DNA of 37,570 nt, taken from assembly GCA_913050175.1 (NCBI GenBank), contig CAJXAF010000005.1, forward strand, positions 1 to 37,570, read 5' to 3'. The notes under the pieces are model-generated. The model was given only the letters and a program-made list of their open reading frames with translations. It was not told where the DNA came from and ran no database searches. This document shows, piece by piece, positions 15,254 to 23,415 of this stretch. Made by a program: the position numbers and the translations under genes. Source of the DNA: an uncultured bacterium (GTDB lineage: Bacteria > Omnitrophota > Gorgyraeia > Duberdicusellales > 4484-171). Position 1 is the stretch's first letter. Each line of letters opens with the position of its first letter.

Positions 15254-16759
15254 TTATTTACTAAAGACTAACTTTGTTTTATCGATCTTTCCTACTCTAT
15301 TCTTAGGGAGTTCTTCTAAAACTTCAAAGTAGTGGGGAATTTTAAAGTGAGCAATGTGTTCTTTTAAGAACTCCTTGATTTCCTGTTCGTTAAAAATCTG
15401 GCCCTCGCAAATTGCTAAGTAAGCCTTAGGGACTTCTCCCCGTAATTTATCACTAACGCCGATTACGGCTACTTCTTTTACTTTAGGGAATTTTAAAATT
15501 TTCTCCTCAACTTCAGCTAAGAAAACTATTTCTCCGGCAACTTTAATCATATCTTTCTTTCTGCCGACAATATAATAAAAACCTTGTCTATCAAAATAAG
15601 CTACATCCCCGGTCTTAAGCCAGCCATCTTCGGTTAAAACCTCTTTTGTTAAGGCTTCTTCTTTAAAATAACCGCTCATTATAGCCTCACCCTTAATCCA
15701 TAATTCTCCGTTTTGATTAGCTTTTAATTTATTTCCCTGATTGTCTACTATTCTGACCTCTACCTCAGGAACAAACTTACCAATGCTTCTAATGTGTTCA
15801 TCTCCCGGTTCAGATAAAGTATTAGGAGCGGCAGTTTCAGTCATCCCCCAACCATTACAAAGTTTAGCATTAGGGTAAGCTTTATGAAATCGTTTTAAGA
15901 GAGCCGGTGAAGAAGGAGCGCCAAATACAGCTGCATAGCGAAGTGAGGAAAGATCAAACCTTTCATACTCCTTTAAAGACAACAAAGCCACAAACATAGC
16001 CGGGACAATACAAAAAATACTTACCTTATGCTCCTGAACATTCTTTAAGAATTCAAAAGGCTGAAAACGCTGCATAAGAATTAACTTGGAAGCAAAGGTA
16101 ATCGTGAGAAGAATATAAGCAAGCCCTCCGATATGTGAAAAAGGAACTCCTCCACATAAAAATACATCTTTATCAGTAACTCCTAAGAAGTAATCTATAG
16201 CGTAAGCTGGATTTCTTAATTGCCCGGCGTTAACCATTACTCCTTTAGGATGCCCGGTTGAGCCAGAAGTATAAAATATAGCCAAAAGATCTTTATCTAA
16301 AACTTCTTGAGGATTTAAGTCACCAGACCCACTAAGGGCATCATTCCAATTTGTAAAGTTAGGATTTTCTTCTTTGCAAATAATAATCTCTTCTAAATTT
16401 TGGCATTTTTCTTTAACGACACTTAAATCAATATTATTTTTGGCTTGAGTGATCAAAACTTTTGCCTGACTGTGATTTAAAAAAGTAATTATCTCTTCCT
16501 GAGTAAGCATAAAATCTAAAGGTATGCAGACTTTGTCAGCAGAAAAAATACCGAGAAAACTAAATATTGTCTCGGGGATATTGGATAAATATAGAGCTAT
16601 TTTTTCATCCCTGTCCTGATTTCGGCAAAGGAGATAATTAGCTAATTTAAAAGAGGTTTCTTTTAATTCCAAAAAGCTTATATCCTTGCCTTCAAAGAAA
16701 ACAGCTCCTCTCTGGGGTCGAATTTTGGCTTGTTCTGTAAGTAGTTCTTGTACTGTCAT
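15254..16759 (-). CDS. AMP-dependent acyl-CoA/acyl-ACP synthetase
   Basis: AIFYTSGSTGHPKGVMV, NGWGMTETAAP, GWLKTGDVAYFD, PKNRVGKIDKTKL. Confidence 0.92.
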   Translation of the reverse strand: MTVQELLTEQAKIRPQRGAVFFEGKDISFLELKETSFKLANYLLCRNQDRDEKIALYLSNIPETIFSFLGIFSADKVCIPLDFMLTQEEIITFLNHSQAKVLITQAKNNIDLSVVKEKCQNLEEIIICKEENPNFTNWNDALSGSGDLNPQEVLDKDLLAIFYTSGSTGHPKGVMVNAGQLRNPAYAIDYFLGVTDKDVFLCGGVPFSHIGGLAYILLTITFASKLILMQRFQPFEFLKNVQEHKVSIFCIVPAMFVALLSLKEYERFDLSSLRYAAVFGAPSSPALLKRFHKAYPNAKLCNGWGMTETAAPNTLSEPGDEHIRSIGKFVPEVEVRIVDNQGNKLKANQNGELWIKGEAIMSGYFKEEALTKEVLTEDGWLKTGDVAYFDRQGFYYIVGRKKDMIKVAGEIVFLAEVEEKILKFPKVKEVAVIGVSDKLRGEVPKAYLAICEGQIFNEQEIKEFLKEHIAHFKIPHYFEVLEELPKNRVGKIDKTKLVFSK

Positions 16760-16791
16760 TTGTCTAAAATAAGGTAATAGAAAAATTAAAT

Positions 16792-16826
16792 TAGTAAAAT
16801 TTTACTATTTTTTAAGATAGAGTCAA
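16792..16826 (-). promoter_or_regulatory. Candidate promoter/operator of the PKS operon
   Basis: - strand TTGACT (rc of 16821-16826), 16-nt spacer, TAAAAT (rc of 16799-16804); perfect 16-bp palindrome TAGTAAAATTTTACTA (16792-16807) overlapping the -10. Confidence 0.55.
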
Positions 16827-16885
16827 GCTTTTTTTAAATCAGAAAGGCCCTATTTATAAATGACTGATTTTAAAGGAGATATGAC

Positions 16886-18037
16886 TTATTTTCTCTTCAA
16901 CAATGAGCAGACTTCCAAATGACGGGTATGAGGGAAAAAGTCAAAGGGTTCAAAAAATTGAGGAGTATAATTAATGGCCAGGCTGTCTAAGTCGGAAAAC
17001 ATGGCCTTGGGATTACAAGATGAATAAAGAATGCGTTCAGGATTCAAACGCAAGATAGCCCTGATCATTCTCTTTGATAAACCGCAACGCGGCGGGTTAA
17101 TAACTAGAACATCGATGTCCTTATAAAAAGACCCTTGAGTATTGAGAAAACGTCTGGCATCAGATACAAAAAAAGAAATATTATCTATATTATTATCTCT
17201 CGCATTCTCCCAGGCTAAGTCTACTATCTCCTTACTTAGCTCAACCCCCCAGACATACTTAGCGCTTTTTGCTAGAAAAATTCCAATTGAACCAACACCA
17301 CAAAATAAATCTAAAACTCTCTCCTCACTGGATATATTAAGATGATCTTTGAGCTTTGTATAAAATTCAGCCAGCATCCGAGGATTAACCTGGAAAAAGG
17401 TATCAATTCCTATTTTAAAAGAAAGTCCATTTAATCTTTCAGTAATAGTCTCTACTCCATAGAGTAATTCCTTATCCTCAAAGACCACCGCATCAGAAGT
17501 AGAATCATTCTTAATCCAATAGATAGATTTAATCTTTGATTTTAGGGACAGCTTAAGCAAGACTTTAACAAAGGCTTCTTTATCAAAGACGGTTGCCGTA
17601 GTGGTGACAATACCCAGCATTATTTCATTGCTAAATTTTGTCTCCCTTATAATAAGATGCCTTAAGAAGCCTTTATAAATAAACTTATCATAAGCCTTAT
17701 AATTTCTTGTGTTTACAAAATCCTTTACCGCCTTAAGTATAAGTACCGCATCAGGGGAAAAGATCATACACTCTTCTAAATCAAGAACTTTTCTCTTTTC
17801 CTTCTTACTATAAAACCCACAAACTACCTTTGAATTTTGAAAAAAAGTAAATTCCATCTTATTGCGATAATACATCTGACTGCCGGAATTTATTGGTTTA
17901 AGCTCAAGATCAGAGTAGTTGGCTTCCATTAAATCGCGAACTACAGCTTCTTTAGCTTTTAGCTGTTCCGGGTAGGGTATATCCTGAAAACTGCAGCCCC
18001 CACAATCGCCAAAGTATTTACATATTTTATCCATCAA
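16886..18037 (-). CDS. TrmA/RlmD-family RNA m5U methyltransferase
   Basis: CKYFGDCGGCSFQ Fe-S motif; VLDLFCGVGSIGIFLA; DVLVINPPRCGLS; LYSSCNP. Confidence 0.9.
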   Translation of the reverse strand: MMDKICKYFGDCGGCSFQDIPYPEQLKAKEAVVRDLMEANYSDLELKPINSGSQMYYRNKMEFTFFQNSKVVCGFYSKKEKRKVLDLEECMIFSPDAVLILKAVKDFVNTRNYKAYDKFIYKGFLRHLIIRETKFSNEIMLGIVTTTATVFDKEAFVKVLLKLSLKSKIKSIYWIKNDSTSDAVVFEDKELLYGVETITERLNGLSFKIGIDTFFQVNPRMLAEFYTKLKDHLNISSEERVLDLFCGVGSIGIFLAKSAKYVWGVELSKEIVDLAWENARDNNIDNISFFVSDARRFLNTQGSFYKDIDVLVINPPRCGLSKRMIRAILRLNPERILYSSCNPKAMFSDLDSLAINYTPQFFEPFDFFPHTRHLEVCSLLKRK

Positions 18038-18524
18038 TAATCAAATCCTTTAAATCTTTTCTTCGCCCCTGACCAGAAATAAGGCTGGGTTTACCTAAAG
18101 CAAGAGCAGCCTCAAACTCTAAATTTTCACCCAAACCTAAGGCCTTAATAATATCGGAGCCTTGATTTCTAATCTCCCCCATCCAGCAAGCACCAAGTCC
18201 AAGTGAGTGAATACATAAAAGCATATTTTCAATGGCTGCGCCAATAGCCAAAAGATCTTTTTGGTAGTGGTAGGATATATCTTTATCTAAAAAAATTAAG
18301 ATTAATTTATTCGCACCCTTAACTAAAAATGAGTATTTAGTAAATTCAGCCAGAGCGTCTTTTTTCTCTTTAGCTAAAACCATAAACTTCCAAGGTTGGT
18401 TATTCTTTCCAGAAGGTGCCCAGCGACCAGCCTCTAAAATATTGGCAATAGCCTCAGCTGAGACTTCTTCTGAGGAAAACTTTCTAATCGATCTTCGTGT
18501 TTTTATACCTTCGAATATATCCAT
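18027..18524 (-). CDS. Nitroreductase family protein
   Basis: IKTRRSIRKFSSEEV..ILEAGRWAPSGKNNQPWKFMVL; LGLGACWMGEI. Confidence 0.9.
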   Translation of the reverse strand: MDIFEGIKTRRSIRKFSSEEVSAEAIANILEAGRWAPSGKNNQPWKFMVLAKEKKDALAEFTKYSFLVKGANKLILIFLDKDISYHYQKDLLAIGAAIENMLLCIHSLGLGACWMGEIRNQGSDIIKALGLGENLEFEAALALGKPSLISGQGRRKDLKDLIIDG

Positions 18525-18582
18525 GCTGCTGACATTATAATAAAACCCTTAAAAAATACAAGTATTTCAGATAAAAGGATTT

Positions 18583-18611
18583 TTGACAGCTTAAACAGAA
18601 TATGTTATAAA
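18583..18611 (+). promoter_or_regulatory. Sigma70-type promoter upstream of the FkbM gene
   Basis: TTGACA (18583-18588), 17 nt, TATAAA (18606-18611). Confidence 0.65.
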
Positions 18612-18663
18612 TGTAACGGCTAAACATGAACATTCATATATTATAAAAATCAAAAACAAAACA

Positions 18664-19572
18664 ATGAAAAATAAAATCGAGCTACGTCTGACTGACTTTA
18701 TTAAGAATATTAGGAATAAACCAGGTTTGTATAAATTTTTAAAGTGTTCTGGTTGTGCATTTATTTTTAGACATCTTGGTGCTATTTACTATTTTTTACG
18801 TTTTGGCAAAAAAAAGAAGATTATAATCGATGGAACACCATTTACGTTTGCAATCCTAGATGATACCACCCGTAATTTTTTTCATGATCCTTACTGGTTC
18901 GGGAAACTTTATGAAAAAGATTTTACGCATCATTTCATAAAAAGCCTAGAAAACTGTAAATGTTTTATTGATGTAGGATCTAATTTTGGGTTTTTTTCTA
19001 TAATCGCTGGAAAAATACTAGATAAACAAAAGGGAGTGGTGCACGCTATAGAAATTGATAGCGATAATATTAATCGCATGAAATCATCTGTACGTTTAAA
19101 TCATTTGGACAATATTACAATTCATCATAAAGCTGTTGGAGATTCTTCAAGGCTAGTAGATTATTTTTGTCGTGGTTCATCAACAAATACGTTAAAACTA
19201 GCTAACGACAAAGGATTATATCGCAAACGCTCCATCCCCATGGTAAGCCTGGATGATCTTGTTGAAGAAAACAAACTCAAACCCGATATAATAAAAATTG
19301 ACATAGAAGGGGCTGAATATTTAGCCTTACTCGGCATGACAAAAATACTTAATTTAAATAACATTAAAATATATTGTGAGGTACATTTACATAAAGGTGA
19401 TGGGAGCCTCTCTGCTTTTGGACATTCGATAAACGATGTCTTAAAATTATTAAAAAAACATGGCTTTACAATAGAACAAATAGGTCACCGACAAAATTGC
19501 AAAATAACACAACAGGTTGTACATGATGCTAAAGATATTGCTGAAAGTGTAATGTTATATGCTCACCATTAA
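18664..19572 (+). CDS. FkbM-family methyltransferase
   Basis: CFIDVGSNFGFFSIIAGK..HAIEIDSDNINRMKSSV..VSLDDLVEENKLKPDIIKIDIEGAEYLALLGM. Confidence 0.88.
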   Translation: MKNKIELRLTDFIKNIRNKPGLYKFLKCSGCAFIFRHLGAIYYFLRFGKKKKIIIDGTPFTFAILDDTTRNFFHDPYWFGKLYEKDFTHHFIKSLENCKCFIDVGSNFGFFSIIAGKILDKQKGVVHAIEIDSDNINRMKSSVRLNHLDNITIHHKAVGDSSRLVDYFCRGSSTNTLKLANDKGLYRKRSIPMVSLDDLVEENKLKPDIIKIDIEGAEYLALLGMTKILNLNNIKIYCEVHLHKGDGSLSAFGHSINDVLKLLKKHGFTIEQIGHRQNCKITQQVVHDAKDIAESVMLYAHH

Positions 19573-19703
19573 ATGTCTGATTGAGATTTGACTTTAGCTA
19601 GTAGTCACACCGATAAAAATATTCTTTCCCCTTAAAAAAATAAGCGTATAATAGACAGGAAGTAATGTGTATCAAATTTACTGTATTATAAAAAGGAGGA
19701 GAA

Positions 19704-19985
19704 ATGAGTAAGGCAAGCGCAAGGCATATCTTAGTTAACAGCAAAGAAGAGTGTGAAAAATTAAAAAAGCAAATTGAGGACGGAGCTGAATTTGCTCAAA
19801 TAGCTAAAGAGTCTTCACAATGTCCTTCCGGAAAAAGCGGTGGGGATTTAGGTGAATTTTCCCCAGGCCAGATGGTTCCTGAATTTGATCAAGTTGTTTT
19901 CAGCCAGGAAGTTGGGAAAGTACACGGGCCGATTCAGACCCAATTTGGTTATCACCTTATTGAGATAACCAACCGTAACGAGTAA
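19704..19985 (+). CDS. Parvulin-type peptidyl-prolyl isomerase
   Basis: ARHILVNSKEECEKLKKQIEDGAEFAQIAKESSQCPSGKSGGDLGEFSPGQMVPEFD..GPIQTQFGYHLIEI. Confidence 0.95.
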   Translation: MSKASARHILVNSKEECEKLKKQIEDGAEFAQIAKESSQCPSGKSGGDLGEFSPGQMVPEFDQVVFSQEVGKVHGPIQTQFGYHLIEITNRNE

Positions 19986-19995
19986 AAAAACGTAA

Positions 19996-20907
19996 TTAAG
20001 CCCACCAGTAGCCTAATTCTTTTAATATTCTTGGGCTATTCTGCCAATCTTTTGAGACTGTGACCCAAATATCTAAAAAGACTTTTTTCTTTATAATCTT
20101 TTCAATCTCAATTCGGGCCAGGCGGCCAACATCTTTTAGGATTTGGCCTTTTTTACCCACTACAATTTTTTTCTGAGAGCTTCTCTTTACATAAATATTT
20201 GCTTTTATGTAGTGGGCTGTTTTTTTCCGCCTGATCTCATCTACTTCTACTGCTAAATCATGAGGAAGTTCTTCGGCAAGTTTTAAAAAAAGTTTTTCTC
20301 TTATTATATCGGCCATACGAAATTTAATCGGAAAATCAGTTACAGTCCCCTTATCGTAGTAAGGGTGAAATTGCGGTAGATTTTCTATTATGATTTCTTT
20401 TAACTCTTCTACTTTTTTACCCTTTAAAGCTGAAGTCATAATATAATAAAGCAGACAATCTTTCTTTTTTGCAGATACGCTCTCCTGCCATAAAGCTATG
20501 TACTCATCTAAAAACTTATGTCCTAAGTCAGTTTTATTTAAAACCATAATTGTTTTAACCGGTTGATTAGTCAGTATTCTTATTAAACGATTCTCTTCCG
20601 CCCCTGGTCTTCTTGATACATCAACAACATAGATAATCAAGTCAACCCCCTCAAGAGCCCTTTTAGCAATAGTATTTAGATGCAGAGACAGTTTATCTTT
20701 AAAATTATGCATTCCCGGAGTATCTACAAAAACTATTTGCACTCCGGCTTCATTTAAAATTCCTTTTATCTGATGACGGGTAGTCTGAGGAATTGGCGAA
20801 ATAATGCTTACCTTATCCTTTAAGAAAGCATTAAGCAGGGTCGACTTACCGACATTGGGCCGGCCAACTATGGCCACAAATCCTGATTTAAATTCTTTTT
20901 TGCTCAT
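19996..20907 (-). CDS. era: GTPase Era
   Basis: GRPNVGKSTLLNAF; DTPGMHN; NKTD; C-terminal KH domain IVVGKKGQILKDVGRLARIEIE. Confidence 0.95.
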   Translation of the reverse strand: MSKKEFKSGFVAIVGRPNVGKSTLLNAFLKDKVSIISPIPQTTRHQIKGILNEAGVQIVFVDTPGMHNFKDKLSLHLNTIAKRALEGVDLIIYVVDVSRRPGAEENRLIRILTNQPVKTIMVLNKTDLGHKFLDEYIALWQESVSAKKKDCLLYYIMTSALKGKKVEELKEIIIENLPQFHPYYDKGTVTDFPIKFRMADIIREKLFLKLAEELPHDLAVEVDEIRRKKTAHYIKANIYVKRSSQKKIVVGKKGQILKDVGRLARIEIEKIIKKKVFLDIWVTVSKDWQNSPRILKELGYWWA

Positions 20908-20920
20908 AATTTATTTACTG

Positions 20921-22921
20921 TTAATTTTCATCAATTATATTTTTTAAAGATAGACTTAAATACTCGCTGCGTAAAGGATTGTAGCCCTGGAAAGCAATTA
21001 AAAAATAAGCTGTGGAAGCAAGTGAACCGGTACGATCACCTTTGGGCGTTCTCCAGCCATGACCAGTATCAACAGAACTACTTGAGGCATAAGGAAGACA
21101 GGGGTCTTCACGGCCAACTTTTGAAATAGAAGTAATGATCATTTTTTGTAGTTCATTAAAATAAAATTTGGCTTTATTAAGATAATCATTTGATTTTTTA
21201 GGGTTACTGGTTTTATAGTAATCAGCCATTATCTCAAAGGCAAGGATCATCTGCGATGTCCACTCACCTGAAACCACTCCTCCCCGGGCAATATTTTTAG
21301 CTTTGGCAAAATCAAAACCGCGCAGAGACACCTCCCCTTCCCTTCGCTTAAATTTTACATTCACTTCGCAATTATTAAGGGCAAATTCAATTATTGTTTC
21401 CGGATTCATCTTTAAATCCTCTAATTGCTTTGGGCCAAAGGCTGTAACTGACCAGGTATAGGTATCGGTAGCAATGGTTGAATCGCCTTTGCCTCTTTTT
21501 ATCGGGATAGCCCCTTCAGTATAAGAATTTCTGCCAATCCAGTTTTTTACTCTTTGGGCTGCTTTTTTATATTCAGTCTGCCCGGTGATCTCATAAAATA
21601 AAGTAAAAAATGCGTAAGAATCAAGGTTATGTTCGGTTGAATACCAGTTAATTCCCGGACCGCCAGGTACCCCTCCCTCCTCATCCATTAAAGATAAGAG
21701 AAGCTCTCCTACAGACTCAGCAATCTCTAAATAGGTTTCATCACCTGTTTTTTTGACATAATTTAAAGCTGCCAAACCTATCCAGGCATTAGGACCACTA
21801 TGGATAACATATTCAAAGACTGAACCTTTGGTAAAATAAGCATTTTGTATATTTTCTCCTTGATCAATTTTTTTAAGGTAAAAGTCCATAATTTTCTTTG
21901 CCCGGGAATTATCATCATTGAGAAGAAAAACAATTGCCGCCAAGGCCTGATCATAAGTAAAACAAACTTTATCGAGCTGACTGTCGCCCTCATAACTTAG
22001 AACCAATCCACTGGATAAGTTCTGGCGGTTACCTATCCATGCATAAAGACCTTCAATAACTTTTTTCGAAACCTCTAGTTTTTGGGTTTGCAGGTTTTTT
22101 GTCTGCTGTTGGATTTCTGATAAAGAAACTAATACTTGTTCTTGTTTTAATTTTAAAAAGCTATCTTCTCTTTTTAAGGCAGCTAATTCCTGTTCAAAAA
22201 GTTTTAGCTCTTTTTCTAAATTAGCTAACTTACTCCTATAGCCGTTATCAGTATATTGGAAGTTCCTCAACATCTGCTTTTGCTCATTTCTTTGAACAAC
22301 TTCTTGGTTAAGTAAATCTATTGTGGCTTTTAAGTCCTCTCTTCTTTCTTTAATAAAATCCCCGGTTTTGGATTTATCATCTAAAATCTGTTTTAGATTG
22401 GAGTCTTCTTCTAAAATACCTACGTAATCTTTGACTAAGTTTCTATTTTTTTTAATTAGGAGTGAATTATGAAAAAATAAGTTGGAGGCAAGAAAAAACA
22501 GGCAAACTATAATTACAGCCGTAGCAATTGGTACAGCTTTTTTAAATATTGCGAATTTAAAAAGTGATGTTGCTTTATTAGTATTTTTCCCGAAAAACTC
22601 TAACCCTAAAGTTGCTTTATTAAATTCCGGCAGCTTCTCGAGCTTGCTCCAAGAAACCTTTGCCCTGAATTCTAAAGTAGTTGATTTAAAAGCCGAATCA
22701 ATTCTTAAATACAATTTAATCTTAGGATCCTGGAGCTTATCCCAAAAACCCCACCAAAGATCGTTGATAGAGAGACAAATTCCTCCCTTACCAATATCAG
22801 AGGTAAAACCCTGAAGCCAAGGGCTAAGGCGCTTATCCTTGGAGTCAAGAATATAGAATTCAACCGGCAAAACAGTTGATATTCTTAGGTATTGTCTATG
22901 CTTACTGTCTTTGTTTCTCAT
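20921..22921 (-). CDS. PilZ domain - TM - coiled-coil - alpha/alpha-toroid-like protein
   Basis: N-terminal RQYLRISTVLPVEFYI..TSDIGKGGICLSI (PilZ-like), TM helix, coiled coil, then a helical-repeat region (NAWIGLAALNYVKKTGDETYLEIAESVGELLLSLMDEEGGVPGG). Confidence 0.6.
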   Translation of the reverse strand: MRNKDSKHRQYLRISTVLPVEFYILDSKDKRLSPWLQGFTSDIGKGGICLSINDLWWGFWDKLQDPKIKLYLRIDSAFKSTTLEFRAKVSWSKLEKLPEFNKATLGLEFFGKNTNKATSLFKFAIFKKAVPIATAVIIVCLFFLASNLFFHNSLLIKKNRNLVKDYVGILEEDSNLKQILDDKSKTGDFIKERREDLKATIDLLNQEVVQRNEQKQMLRNFQYTDNGYRSKLANLEKELKLFEQELAALKREDSFLKLKQEQVLVSLSEIQQQTKNLQTQKLEVSKKVIEGLYAWIGNRQNLSSGLVLSYEGDSQLDKVCFTYDQALAAIVFLLNDDNSRAKKIMDFYLKKIDQGENIQNAYFTKGSVFEYVIHSGPNAWIGLAALNYVKKTGDETYLEIAESVGELLLSLMDEEGGVPGGPGINWYSTEHNLDSYAFFTLFYEITGQTEYKKAAQRVKNWIGRNSYTEGAIPIKRGKGDSTIATDTYTWSVTAFGPKQLEDLKMNPETIIEFALNNCEVNVKFKRREGEVSLRGFDFAKAKNIARGGVVSGEWTSQMILAFEIMADYYKTSNPKKSNDYLNKAKFYFNELQKMIITSISKVGREDPCLPYASSSSVDTGHGWRTPKGDRTGSLASTAYFLIAFQGYNPLRSEYLSLSLKNIIDEN

Positions 22922-22995
22922 AATTTTTCAATATCTAAGGCACCAAAATAGCAAAAAAAATAAGTTTAATGAGTGCGTTTGTCTGGGCGAAGATT

Positions 22996-23415
22996 TTAAA
23001 AAGCCGGCAGTTTTCGTTTAAGATTTTTTAACTTGGAAAAAAAAGTTTTAAAGCTAGGAAGTTTTCTTAAATCCTCTAAATCTTTGTCTTTGCAGATATA
23101 GTCAAATTCCTCATAGCCAAAAAGAACAGCTTTTTTTAATTCTTCTAAAGCCTCTTTGTATCTGCCTAACAAAGAAAGGCTGCAGGAAAGATTATAGTGT
23201 ATGGTTGGATCATCTGGCTGTAGTTGTACTAATTTTTTATCTATAGCCAGGCCCTCTTGATAAAAGCCCTTCCTGGTATAGGCATCCCCTAAAGGAATTA
23301 AGACATTAACGCAGTCAGGGAGTTCTTTTAATATATTTTCATAAAATTTAATTTCAAAATTTTTGCGTCGGCTTGGTTTTTTGCTAGTAGATCTGTGGCT
23401 TAATTTTTCTTTCAT
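22996..23415 (-). CDS. TPR-repeat protein
   Basis: IPLGDAYTRKGFYQEGLAIDKKLVQLQPDDPTIHYNLSCSLSLLGRYKEALEELKKAV. Confidence 0.8.
   Translation of the reverse strand: MKEKLSHRSTSKKPSRRKNFEIKFYENILKELPDCVNVLIPLGDAYTRKGFYQEGLAIDKKLVQLQPDDPTIHYNLSCSLSLLGRYKEALEELKKAVLFGYEEFDYICKDKDLEDLRKLPSFKTFFSKLKNLKRKLPAF

Noticed and set aside
17142-19364. Small ORFs at 17142-17345 (+) and 19161-19364 (-)
   Set aside because: Antisense to the TrmA/RlmD-like and FkbM genes respectively.
21778-22814. ORFs at 21778-21993 (-) and 22482-22814 (+)
   Set aside because: Alternative frames within the long PilZ-toroid gene; no independent support.
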